This document shows, in pieces, positions 55,061 to 63,546 of a DNA stretch of 64,000 nucleotides. Made by a program: the position numbers and the translations under genes. The number at the start of each line of letters is the position of its first letter. Position 1 is the first letter of the stretch. The notes beneath the pieces were generated by a model. It had not been told where the DNA came from, ran no database searches, and worked only from the letters and a program-made list of their open reading frames with translations. The DNA is from CAVRQM01 sp963838805 (lineage in GTDB: Bacteria; Pseudomonadota; Alphaproteobacteria; Acetobacterales; Acetobacteraceae), in the NCBI GenBank assembly GCA_963838805.1, contig CAWISK010000005.1, positions 310,001 to 374,000 on the forward strand. The letters run 5' to 3'.

Positions 55061-56398
55061 CTACTCCAGCATCTGATCGGCGAGGCGGGTCATGCCGCGC
55101 AGCAGGCGGGCGCGGTACTCGGCGCGGATATGGTGCCCGGCATAATCCAGGACGCAATCGCCCCAATGCGCGTGGTCGCCGCCCGGCCGGCGCGGCGTGC
55201 GCGCGATCTGGTCCAGCGCCGCGCCATAGGTGTTTCGGCTGTCGAATTCGCGCGCGAGCGACCGCATCGTGGCCGCCCGCTCCGCCACCAGGGCAGGATT
55301 GCCGGCGACGCCATCCAGCACCGCGCGGTAGGAGCGCACATCCCCGGCATCGACCACGAAGGCATGCGCCCCCTCCGCCGCCTCGCTCGAAAGGTCGCCG
55401 CGCGTGTTGATCACCGGCACGCCGGCCGCCAGATAGTCCAGGAAGCGCAGGCGGTAGCTCTGCCAGTTTTCCAGGCTCGGCTTGTTGACGTTGAGCCCGA
55501 GATCGCTGCTGGCCGTGTACGCGCGCACCCGGCGCGCCGCATCGTCCCAGTGGTTGTACACGGTGATGCGGTCGCCAAGCAGGTCGCGAAACCGATACAG
55601 CAGCGCCTCGGTCTTCTCGATATAGGGACCGTGGTCGATATTGGTCGGCTGCAACAGCCCCATCACGAACAGCCGCAGCGTGCTCTGCGGCATCGCCTCG
55701 CAATGGTCGCCGAACGCCTCGAGGAAGGTGTTGAAATCGGTCCAGCGCCAGACACCGCCGGCATTGATGATCGCCAGCTCGCCGTCACGCAGCCCCATCT
55801 CGGCGCGCGTCGCCGCCACGTCGGGCGTGACGCGCCGCTCCTCCTCGACGATACCGAGCGGCGAGACCAGGATGCGCTCGGGATAGGGCCACTTGGCCAT
55901 CAGATTGTAGAACACGTGCAGGATCTCGGCCATGCGCGCGTTCTGCGTCAGGATGAAGTCGATGTTGTAGCGCACTGCGGTGATCAGATCGAACACGTAC
56001 TGCGCCGGGAACCGCTCCGGGCTTTCGACGAAATGGATCGCCGCATGAATGGCCACGATCTTCGGATGCGGGAATTGCGCGCGGATGTTCAGCGCCTCGG
56101 GGAACACCGCGGCCACGATATGCGGCCTGACCTCCGGATAGGCGAGCGGCTCACGATCCTGCTGCCAGGTCGGATAGACCTGACGCACGACCCAACTCGG
56201 ACGGGTCGTGGCATCGAGCTGTGCCGCGCTCAGGATCACCGTCCAGCCGCGCCGCAGCGCCTCGTGCGCGAATTGGAACAGGTTCTTGTCGTGACTGAAC
56301 GGCGCCTGCGGCGGCTGCCCGTCCGCGAGATAGGGAAGCGTGATCTGGTCTATCAGCAGCAATACGCGGGTTTCCATCCCGCCTGACTCGCCGCTCAT
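55061..56398 (-). CDS. Glycosyltransferase-like protein (GT4-type C-terminal fold)
   Basis: This 445-residue protein in the saccharide cluster reads METRVLLLIDQITLPYLADGQPPQAPFSHDKNLFQFAHEALRRG near the start, then DLITAVRYNIDFILTQNARMAEILHVFYNLMAKWPYPERILVSPLGI. Its C-terminal half has ELAIINAGGVWRWTDFNTFLEAF, GPYIEKTEALLYRFRDLLGDRITVYNHW, SSDLGLNVNKPSLENWQSYRLRFLDYLAAGVPVINTRGDLSSEAA, a donor-binding arrangement typical of GT-B glycosyltransferases. Start taken as ATG 56398 (MSGESGGMETR); ATG 56377 is an alternative. It overlaps the preceding methyltransferase-like gene. Acceptor and donor are unknown. Confidence 0.75.
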   Translation of the reverse strand: MSGESGGMETRVLLLIDQITLPYLADGQPPQAPFSHDKNLFQFAHEALRRGWTVILSAAQLDATTRPSWVVRQVYPTWQQDREPLAYPEVRPHIVAAVFPEALNIRAQFPHPKIVAIHAAIHFVESPERFPAQYVFDLITAVRYNIDFILTQNARMAEILHVFYNLMAKWPYPERILVSPLGIVEEERRVTPDVAATRAEMGLRDGELAIINAGGVWRWTDFNTFLEAFGDHCEAMPQSTLRLFVMGLLQPTNIDHGPYIEKTEALLYRFRDLLGDRITVYNHWDDAARRVRAYTASSDLGLNVNKPSLENWQSYRLRFLDYLAAGVPVINTRGDLSSEAAEGAHAFVVDAGDVRSYRAVLDGVAGNPALVAERAATMRSLAREFDSRNTYGAALDQIARTPRRPGGDHAHWGDCVLDYAGHHIRAEYRARLLRGMTRLADQMLE

Positions 56399-57887
56399 GG
56401 CCTGCTTCCGGCGGCGCGGCGCGGCCGGGACGCCCTGGCTGCCCTGGCCCCTGTCGCACCGGGCGTGGGTGTCAGCGCCAGCTCCGCGCGCGCGCGCTCC
56501 GCCCAAACGGCAGCCGGCGCTGTCGGCTGGCTGCCGTTTGCCAGCGACTCGAACACGCCGCGCGCCGCCGCCGCCTCGCCCATGCGGCTCAGCACCACGC
56601 CGGCATGGAACCGCGCCGCCCCGCGGCGGTCCGCCTCCGCCTGCATCAGCGCGGGCGCCAGCGCGTATGCCCGCTCCGCCAGCACGGCACTCAGCTCGAA
56701 GCACAGCAGCGCCTGGGTGGACGGGCCAGTGCCGTTCAGGTGCAGCATCCCGGACTGGTACAGCAGCGACGGCGCGCAGATCGGCGCGCGGCCGAGCAGC
56801 GCCTCCAACGTGTCCTGATCCGCCGCCGTGCGCGCCGCCTCGACCGAGGCGGCCAGTGCTGCCGCGAGACGGGCTCGCAATCCTGCGGCCGTCGGCCCAG
56901 TCGCCGCGCGACACCGCGCGCTCCAGCACGCTCACGAGCAGCGCCGCCCGCATCGATCCGTCGCGCGGCAGGGCCGCGAGACGCGCCGCGAGATACGCGT
57001 CCAGCACCGCCTCCGCAGCCGCCCCGGTCAGCGCCGCCGGGGGGAGCGATCGGCGCGCAGCACCCCGCCCGCCGCCGTAACCTCGACATCCGCGAAGCCG
57101 GCGCGCCTCAGCAACAGGCGCAGGCCGACATGGCTCGGGATCAGCACCTGCTCGGGTCCGGTCAGGCGGCGGACGGTCATGGCGTCCTCCGCCGCATAGA
57201 GCGTGGCCGCGTCGGCGGCCGACAGCAGCCAGCGTGCATCGGCCGCCGCCCGCGCGCGACGCCGCGCGCAGCAGCGAGAGCGGATCGGCACTGCGCTCCA
57301 ATGCGCCCTCGCACAGCAGCACGGAAAAGCCGCCCGGTGCGTTGAGCCGCTCCACCTCCTCGGCTCCGCCGCGGCGCAGATCGGCACCCAGCACCTCGGC
57401 ACCCAGCACCGGCAGCGGGCCGGAATCGACGCCCGCCGCGGTCCAGCCTGGCCGCCGCGCCACCATGTCCACCGCAAGGCCCATGCCGCAGCCGAGATCG
57501 AGCAGCCTGCCGCCGCGCCGACCGGCAACGGCGCGCGCCACTCGCGCCGCCTCCCGCGTCAGATCGGCCGCGTATTCGATCCGGTATCGCCGCGCGAAGC
57601 CCGCCACGACAGCGGTTTCGGCGGATGGCGGATGGAACTGGTGGCTGGCGCACGCTCGCGCACAGATACAGGGTGCGCCCCTCGGCCCGCAGCACGCCCT
57701 GCTTGGCTCCCGCGGCACCGCAGGCAAGGCAGGCGAAACTCGCGATCTCCGGCTTGGCGTAGCCCAGCCACACCAGATCCGGCCCGGCCGGCCGGCGCAA
57801 TCGCTCGATGGACCAGCGGGCTGCCAGGATGGCGCCTTCACGGTCCCGATCGCCTTGCGCATCACGATCGGCCGCGATCTCCGTCAT
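56395..57887 (-). pseudogene. SAM-dependent methyltransferase with C-terminal helical domain, multiply frameshifted
   Basis: This reads as one long gene in pieces. It starts MTEIAADRDAQGDRDREGAILAARWSIERLRRPAGPD at ATG 57887 with a cysteine-rich stretch SFACLACGAAGAKQGVLRAEGRTLYLCAS. Near 57650 it moves to another frame with PPSAETAVVAGFARRYRIEYAADLTREAARVARAVA, and GGRLLDLGCGMGLAVDMVARRPGWTAAGVDSG is the SAM-binding motif. Around 57240, 57050 and 56890 it changes frame three more times, giving EQVLIPSHVGLRLLLRRAGFADVEVTAAGGVLRADRSP and the helical TPR-like region LLYQSGMLHLNGTGPSTQALLCFELSAVLAERAYAL to 56395. At least four frame changes. Either the sequence has many errors here or the gene has decayed. 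Confidence 0.6.
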
Positions 57888-58831
57888 GCCGCGGCGGGTT
57901 CTCCCGTCGGCTGCCCACGCGCCGCCACCACGTCGCGCAGCCCGGCATCCAGGCCGATGCGCGGCGCCCAGCCCGGCAGATGCGCAAAACCCGCCCAGGG
58001 CTGCATCACTTCGCGCGGCCGGTAGGGGCGGCCGCCCCAGACGATCGGCGGCGCCCGCCGCATCACCTCGCCGATTTTCGTGGCCAGCTCGCGCAGCGTC
58101 ACGCGCTCGCCCGAAACGCCATAGATCTCGTGCCCCTCCACTGCGCCATCCAGCAGGCGACGCGCGGCGGTCACGAAGGCGGCGGCCACATCTTCGACAT
58201 GCACGAGGTCGATCACCTGCTCGCCGGGCGACATGGCGAGTTCGGCACCCTGTTCCGTGGCGCCGATGATCAGATCGACGATCTTGCGCCGCTCGTCGTG
58301 CGGCCCGTACGTGTCGAACAGGCGCAAAGTGATCGCCGACATGCTGTCGTCGGCACGCGCCGGACAAAAGCAGGCGAGCATGTCCTCGGCCGCCTGCTTG
58401 GTGGCGGCGTAGATGTTGAACGGGCTGTACTCGTCGCCCGTCGTCGTCTGCCAGCTCGTGCCGGTGTTGACGAAGCGCCGCACCCCGGCCGCGCGCATCG
58501 CCGCCAGCAGCAGGGTGGGAAACGTGACATTCGCCTGGATCATGCGCGTCAGCTCGGATGGCTGCTCGCCGCCGCGGCTCACCGACGCGACATGGATCAC
58601 CATGTCAGGGCGAACCCGCGCCACGATGCCCGGCAGCTCGTCATAGGCGGCGCCGCAACGCGCCACCTCCACGTCGTCGGCCACGCCCACGCGCATCAGC
58701 TGATCCAGCCGCGAGGCGGCCTGCGCCAGCACCGTCACCGCGAACCCGTCCGACAGCAGCCGTCGGGCAAGACGCGAACCGACGAAGCCGGTGCCGCCGG
58801 TCAGCAACACCGAAGGACGCGGACCGCTCAT
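57884..58831 (-). CDS. NAD-dependent epimerase/dehydratase (extended SDR), CDP-sugar type
   Basis: This 315-residue extended SDR starts MSGPRPSVLLTGGTGFVGSRLARRLLSDGFAV at ATG 58831, with the TGGTGFVGS loop. The active-site block is VNTGTSWQTTTGDEYSPFNIYAATKQAAEDMLACF with Tyr-x-x-x-Lys, and ITLRLFDTYGPHDERRKIVDLII follows. It resembles CDP-abequose or CDP-paratose synthase-like reductases and similar nucleotide-sugar dehydratases. Its stop overlaps the methyltransferase start by four bases. With RfbF nearby it is a natural CDP-sugar modifying enzyme (inference). Confidence 0.8.
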   Translation of the reverse strand: MSGPRPSVLLTGGTGFVGSRLARRLLSDGFAVTVLAQAASRLDQLMRVGVADDVEVARCGAAYDELPGIVARVRPDMVIHVASVSRGGEQPSELTRMIQANVTFPTLLLAAMRAAGVRRFVNTGTSWQTTTGDEYSPFNIYAATKQAAEDMLACFCPARADDSMSAITLRLFDTYGPHDERRKIVDLIIGATEQGAELAMSPGEQVIDLVHVEDVAAAFVTAARRLLDGAVEGHEIYGVSGERVTLRELATKIGEVMRRAPPIVWGGRPYRPREVMQPWAGFAHLPGWAPRIGLDAGLRDVVAARGQPTGEPAAA

Positions 58832-58862
58832 CGGCCGCCTCGCGGACCAGGGCTACGTTCCG

Positions 58863-59405
58863 CTATCGAAAGTTCGCCGGGTCGTAGTCCGACCAGCCCT
58901 GATCCTTGGGGGACACGATCTCCGGCGTGATCGGCCATTCCACGCCCACCGCAGGATCGTTCCATCGCAGTCCTCGCTCGCGTGCCGGATCGTAGAATTG
59001 CGAGGACAGATAGATGGCTTCGGTATCGTCGGCAAGCGTGATGAAGGCGTGCGCAAATCCCTCGGGGACATACATCATCAGCCGGTTCTCGGCCGTCAGC
59101 TCGTGCCCGTACCATTGCAGGCAGGTGGCCGAATCCGGCCGCGTATCGACCGCCACATCGAACAGCGCGCCGCGCACGCAGCGCACCAGCTTGGCCTCGG
59201 ACGACGGCGCCAGTTGCAGGTGCATCCCGCGCAGGGTGCCGCGATTGCGCGACAGCGAGTTGTTGATGTTGACGAAACTGCCGATCAGCCCGGCCTTCTC
59301 GAACTCGCGGCTGTCGAACATGCGGGCGAAGAACCCGCGATCGTCACCGAATGGCTTCGGCGTCAGGATATGCACGCCGGCCAGCCTCGTCTCCTGGATA
59401 TCCAC
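58863..59405 (-). CDS. rfbC: dTDP-4-dehydrorhamnose 3,5-epimerase family protein
   Basis: This 180-residue cupin-fold epimerase reads MDIQETRLAGVHILTPKPFGDDRGFFARMFDSREFEKAGL, then NNSLSRNRGTLRGMHLQLAPSSEAKLVRCVRGALFDVAVDTRPDSATCLQW with the catalytic His and the R-G-x-H-x-Q block. It ends LMMYVPEGFAHAFITLADDTEAIYLSSQFYDPARERGLRWNDPAVGVEWP. It catalyses 3- and 5-epimerisation of 4-keto-6-deoxy-nucleotide sugars. Unlike the dTDP-rhamnose operons, no rmlA, rmlB or rmlD is visible here, and RfbF indicates CDP-sugars instead. The start is ATG 59405. Confidence 0.85.
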   Translation of the reverse strand: MDIQETRLAGVHILTPKPFGDDRGFFARMFDSREFEKAGLIGSFVNINNSLSRNRGTLRGMHLQLAPSSEAKLVRCVRGALFDVAVDTRPDSATCLQWYGHELTAENRLMMYVPEGFAHAFITLADDTEAIYLSSQFYDPARERGLRWNDPAVGVEWPITPEIVSPKDQGWSDYDPANFR

Positions 59406-59525
59406 GGTTCGGTGATACTCCCCTCACGGCCGTTCGGATCGGACGGACGCTGATCCTGCCCGACGCTTCGTTAACATGCCGCCCGCCTCCGGCAACAGGC
59501 CATCCCGCGCGGTGCTGCCGGTGAT

Positions 59526-60797
59526 TCACGAGGGGGGCGCCAGCACGGCGCGCGCCACACCGCCCCAGCGCACCCGCCCGGCCACCCCGCAGGACGGGCA
59601 GACCGGCCGCCAGCCCGCCAGCACGGTGCCGCACGCCTCGCAGTGCCAGGCCGGATCGGGCGACGCCGTCGCGGCGCGGCGCAGCGCGTCCCGCTGCGCC
59701 AGGCGCCCGGTTTCGCTGTCACCCCGTTCGGCCGCTTCCAGATCGGCCAGCAGCACCCAGACTCGGCGCTCGTCCAGTGTCCGCCGGGCCGCCTCCAGAT
59801 GCCGTCGCGCCTCGCCGGTCAGCCCGGCCTCCAGATTGACCCGCGCCAGCAGCAGATGGCTCTCCGCATCCTCGGACCGCCCGGCCGCGAGCTTTGCCGC
59901 CACGCGGACCCGCTGCATCGGCTCGGTCACGGGGGCCAGGGCCAATGCCGCGAGATCCGGCTGCGGGCCGGCCGTCCAGGCCCGTGTCAGCACGTCGAGC
60001 GCGCGGTCCTCGCGCCCGGCGGCGCGCAGGCGTCTCGCATAGGCCAGCGCGGCCGGGGCAAAGCCCGGATGGTCGCGGAACGCCTGCTTGGCAAGCTTGC
60101 GGCCCTGGTCGGCGTCCGTCTCGGCTTCGGCCTGGGCGGTCAGATAGTCGGCACGCGGCGCGTCGGGTGCGGCCAGTGCCAGGGCCTGCCGCCAGTCGCC
60201 GCCGCGCACCGCCAGCCGCTCGCGCTCCTCGCGCAGCCAGGTGCCGCCGGGATGGGCGATCTCGGCCTGCCCGGCGAGCCGCGCCGCCTCCGCCCAGTCC
60301 TCGCGCGCCGCCGCCTGCCGGTACAGGCCGCGCAAGCCCAGCAAAGCCGCGTCCTCGCGATCCGCCAGCTTGCGGAACAGCTCGGCCGCACCTGCCTCGT
60401 CGCCCGACAGCCGTGCCGCCTCGGCGGCCAGCAGCAGCGGCTGCGCGCCATCGCCCAGCAGCCGCCGCGCCCGCCCGGCCTCGCGCCGCGCCGCCGCCGC
60501 GTCGCCCGCCGCGATCGCCACCAGGGCGCGGGTGCTGGAGGCGTCGCCGGCATCCCGCCTACGCCGCGCCCGCCAGAACCCCACCCGGCGCGGCGCGCCC
60601 AGCACCCAGCCCAGCAGCCGCAGCAGCGCCAGCAGCACCAGCACCAGCACCACCACGCCCACCAGCGCGAGCGGGGTCGCCGTCTCGATCGTGTATCCCG
60701 CCAGAGCGACAGTGACACTCCCCGGCAGCCCGGCCAGCCACCAGGCAAGCGCCACCGCCGCGACGCCGAGCAGGATGATCCAGAGGACGAGGCGCAT
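59526..60797 (-). CDS. hemY: HemY-family protein with TPR-like helices and C-terminal zinc ribbon
   Basis: This protein of about 423 residues starts MRLVLWIILLGVAAVALAWWLAGLPGSVTVALAGYTIETATPLALVGVVVLVLVLLALLRLLGWVLG at ATG 60797: two N-terminal membrane helices. Long Ala-rich TPR-like helices follow (LVAIAAGDAAAARREAGRARRLLGDGAQPLLLAAEAARLSGDEAGAAELFRKLADR). The C-terminus carries HCEACGTVLAGWRPVCPSCG, a four-cysteine zinc-ribbon or rubredoxin-like domain. It follows the Mic60-like gene (TGATG overlap). HemY is part of the heme biosynthesis neighbourhood of Proteobacteria, but its exact function is unclear. Confidence 0.85.
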   Translation of the reverse strand: MRLVLWIILLGVAAVALAWWLAGLPGSVTVALAGYTIETATPLALVGVVVLVLVLLALLRLLGWVLGAPRRVGFWRARRRRDAGDASSTRALVAIAAGDAAAARREAGRARRLLGDGAQPLLLAAEAARLSGDEAGAAELFRKLADREDAALLGLRGLYRQAAAREDWAEAARLAGQAEIAHPGGTWLREERERLAVRGGDWRQALALAAPDAPRADYLTAQAEAETDADQGRKLAKQAFRDHPGFAPAALAYARRLRAAGREDRALDVLTRAWTAGPQPDLAALALAPVTEPMQRVRVAAKLAAGRSEDAESHLLLARVNLEAGLTGEARRHLEAARRTLDERRVWVLLADLEAAERGDSETGRLAQRDALRRAATASPDPAWHCEACGTVLAGWRPVCPSCGVAGRVRWGGVARAVLAPPS

Positions 60798-61810
60798 CAG
60801 CCGGCAGCCGCAGCACTGGCCAGAGCCGCGCGCGCATCCAGCAGCGCCTGCGCCTGCTCCCGCCACGGCGCCATCGCCCGGGCGGCGGCGGGATCGAGCG
60901 CGTCGAGGTCGGCCACCGCCCCGGCCAGGTCGCCGGCATCGAGCCGCGAGCGGGCCGCCGCGAGCGTCGCCGTCGCCGGAGCGCCCACGATGACGCGATT
61001 GCCCTCGCGCACCGTCACCAGCGACTGCGCCCGCTGCCACATGCGCTGCGCGAAGGACAGGCCGCTTTTCGACGGCTCGCTGGCCGAGGCCGCCGCCTGT
61101 GCCGCCTGCGGGAACGACAGCCGCAAGCCGGCCTCGGTCGGCGGCGGCGTGGTCGCGAACCGTGCCAGGGCGGGCGGCGCGCCCGCAATGGTGCCGAGCG
61201 GCTTGCCAGCCGCCAGATCCGCGGATGCCTGTTGCAGCCGCTGCACCCGCGCCGCGCGCTCGGCCGAGCTGTGGGCTGCGGCCTCGGCCGCCTGCGCCTG
61301 CTGCTCGGTCGTCTTCTGCGCGGCGGCCAGGGTCTCGATGCGCGCGGCCAGGGCGGGATCTTCCGGCTTGGCCTGCGGCCGCTGCTCCAGCGCCGCGATG
61401 CGGGCTTCCAGCGGGGCCAGATCGACGGATTGCGCGGCCGGGCGATGCTCAAGCGCCGTCAGCCGGTCCTCGATCGGGCGTAGATCGACCGGCGCCGACA
61501 TGGGCCGCGCCGCGAGGCTCGCCACCTGCTTGCGCACGTGGTCCAGCGTCGATTCGACCGCGGCGAGACGCTGCGGATCGACGTCGGGCTGCGCCGCGAC
61601 ACGCGACTCCAGCGCGATCACGCGGCGTTGCAGCACCACCCCCTGCTGCCAGGTCCATGCGAGGCCCGCGAGCAGGACCAGCAGCGCCACGACGACCAGC
61701 GCCGGCAGCGCCGAGGCGCGCCTGCGCTCCGGCGCGGTCTCGGAGGGCGCCGCATCGGGTTCGCGCACGGGTTCCGCGGGCGTCTCGCCCGGCTCGTTCA
61801 GCTCAGACAT
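60797..61810 (-). CDS. Mic60/mitofilin-like membrane protein (COG4223)
   Basis: This 337-residue protein starts MSELNEPGETPAEPVREPDAA at ATG 61810. A single transmembrane helix (ALPALVVVALLVLLAGLAWTW, residues about 34-55) is followed by a long predicted coiled coil, Ala/Leu/Arg rich (ALESRVAAQPDVDPQRLAAVESTLDHVRKQVASLAAR through RIETLAAAQKTTEQQAQAAEAAAHSSAER). The C-terminal GAVADLDALDPAAARAMAPWREQAQALLDARAAL matches the mitofilin signature domain. Alphaproteobacterial Mic60 relatives next to heme genes are established knowledge; they bend membranes and link to the outer membrane. It overlaps hemD by 13 bases. Confidence 0.82.
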   Translation of the reverse strand: MSELNEPGETPAEPVREPDAAPSETAPERRRASALPALVVVALLVLLAGLAWTWQQGVVLQRRVIALESRVAAQPDVDPQRLAAVESTLDHVRKQVASLAARPMSAPVDLRPIEDRLTALEHRPAAQSVDLAPLEARIAALEQRPQAKPEDPALAARIETLAAAQKTTEQQAQAAEAAAHSSAERAARVQRLQQASADLAAGKPLGTIAGAPPALARFATTPPPTEAGLRLSFPQAAQAAASASEPSKSGLSFAQRMWQRAQSLVTVREGNRVIVGAPATATLAAARSRLDAGDLAGAVADLDALDPAAARAMAPWREQAQALLDARAALASAAAAG

Positions 61811-62513
61811 GCCAGCAACTCGTCCTGGTTCGGGCGCGATGCAACACGGATGTCGCGCCACGGCAAGGGGGCCAGCGGCCCCGCCGCCGCCTGCGAGATC
61901 GCCGCCGCGACGACGGCGCGCAGCGCCTCGACCTGGCCCGCGCGACGCAGTGCCGCGGCAAAGGCGCTCGCGCTGGCCGGCGAAAAGAACAGGGCGGCGG
62001 CGACGTCGCCCTGGCGCAGCGCCGCGCGCGCAGGCTCCGGCAAGTGCCGCATCGGATGCGCTGCATACGTCACCCGGCGCAGCACGCGGAAGCCGCGTCC
62101 GCGCAGCCTCGTCTGCAGTGCCATGCCCTGGCCCGCACCGCAGGCCAGCAGCAGTGGCGCACCGCGCTCCGCGCAGCTTCGTGCCACCAGCTCGTCCAGT
62201 GCCGCCGCATCGCCGCCGGCACTGCCCACGTCGCGGAACCCCGCCGCCCGCGCACGCTCGGCCGTCGCGTCGCCCACCGCCAGCAGCCGCACGCCATGCA
62301 GTTGCGCCGGCAACCCGGGCAGGGCATTGCCGCTCGTCACCAGAATCGCCTGCGGGCGCCATTCCGGCGTCGAAGACGCAGCGGACGATGCGCGATCCGG
62401 ATGGCCGGTGCCAGGACCGGCCGCCAGCCGAGCCGCTCCAACCGCTCGGCCGTCTCGCGCGCCTCGGCTTCGGGGCGCGTCACCAGCACCGCGCGGCCGG
62501 GCACGGGCGCCAT
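61798..62513 (-). CDS. hemD: Uroporphyrinogen-III synthase, frameshifted
   Basis: This cyclises hydroxymethylbilane to uroporphyrinogen III. It begins MAPVPGRAVLVTRPEAEARETAERLERLGWRPVLAPAIRIAHRPLRLR at ATG 62513, 9 bases after the hemC stop. Within 62345-62400 the frame changes, and the second part opens near ILVTSGNALPGL and continues HGVRLLAVGDATAERARAAGFRDVGSAGGDAAALDELV and LFFSPASASAFAAALRRAGQVEAL, ending at 61798. The second half carries the typical 'SxxSAxxF' block of HemD. The whole is about 240 residues, the normal length. As it is essential for tetrapyrrole synthesis, the indel is most likely a sequence error. Confidence 0.85.
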
Positions 62514-62521
62514 GCCGCCGC

Positions 62522-63509
62522 TCAGGCGAAGATATCGGCCGGCGATTCGCGGCGGAGCGCGCGGCCCAGCTCGGCGCCGATCGCCGCCGCGTCCGCGGCT
62601 GCTCCCTCCAGGCTGCGCTTGCACAGGAACGAGCCGTCCTCGCGCGCCACCAGCCCGGTCAGCAGCAGCCTTCCGTTCGGCAGCAGCCGCGCATGGCCGC
62701 CGATCGGCGTGCGGCACGACCCGTCCAGCTCGGCCAGCAGCGCGCGCTCGGCGGTGGCGACAGCGCGGGCCGCGGCGATCCTCGATGCCGGCCAGCATTT
62801 CGCGCAGTGCCAGGTCGGCCTCGCGCACGGTGATGCCGACAATTCCCTGGCCGGCGGCGGGCACCATCATCTCCGGGTCGAGCACGACGCTGGCCGCGTG
62901 CTCCATGTCCAGCCGCCGCAATCCCGCGAGCGCCAGCAGCGTGGCGTCGCAGGCGCCGGACGCGAGCTTGTCCAGCCGCGTCTGCACGTTGCCGCGCAGG
63001 GTCGCGATGCGCAGGTCGGGCCGCGCGTGCAGCAACTGCGCCGCCCGGCGCACCGAGCTGGTGCCGACCACGGCCCCCTCCGGCAGCGCCGCGAACGGGT
63101 CGGCCGGATCGGCCTGCACCGCCGCCGGCAGGATCAGCGCGTCGCGCGCATCCTCGCGCGCCAGCGTGCAGGCCAGCGCCACGCCATCCGGCAAGGTGGT
63201 CTCCAGATCCTTCAGGCTATGCACCGCGAAATCCACCCGGCCCTCGGCCAGCGCCTCGTGGATCTCCTTGGCGAACAGCCCCTTGCCGCCGATCTCCGCC
63301 AATCTGCGATCCTGCACCGCATCGCCGGTGGTGCGGATCGGGTATTCCTCGAACACGTCCATCTGCCGCAGCACCGGACAGAACTGGCGCAGCGCGGCCA
63401 GAAACGCGCGAGTCTGCGCCAGCGCCAACGGCGAGCCGCGCGTGCCCACGCGCAGCGGCAGCGATCGCTGGTGCGGGCGGGGCGGTGACACGGGGTGGGC
63501 GGCGGACAT
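62522..63509 (-). CDS. hemC: Hydroxymethylbilane synthase (porphobilinogen deaminase), frameshifted
   Basis: This enzyme polymerises four porphobilinogen units to hydroxymethylbilane. It begins MSAAHPVSPPRPHQRSLPLRVGTRGSPLALAQTRAFLAALR at ATG 63509, with the GTRGSPLALAQT signature, IRTTGDAVQDRRLAEIGGKGLFAKEI, FAVHSLKDLETTLPDGVAL, GTSSVRRAAQL and DPEMMVPAAGQGIVGITVR. Near 62790 the frame changes and continues ALLAELDGSCRTPIGGHARLL, which carries the cysteine that binds the dipyrromethane cofactor, to TGA at 62522. Total about 328 residues. It opens the hemC-hemD-Mic60-hemY operon and diverges from tsaD by 37 bases. The indel is most likely a sequence error. Confidence 0.88.
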
Positions 63510-63546
63510 GCGGCTGTCCTAGAACCGTGGCCGGATGATGAACAGA

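Noticed and set aside
55061..57865. Single 934-codon protein joining methyltransferase and glycosyltransferase
   Set aside because: Homology to the methyltransferase breaks repeatedly and the glycosyltransferase has its own start near 56398; the long frame is created by the frame changes.
59643..63488. Open plus-strand frame of about 1280 codons opposite the hem genes
   Set aside because: It is antisense to hemY, the Mic60-like gene, hemD and hemC, which have clear homology; its translation is Arg/Pro/Ala-rich low complexity, typical of a GC-rich shadow frame.
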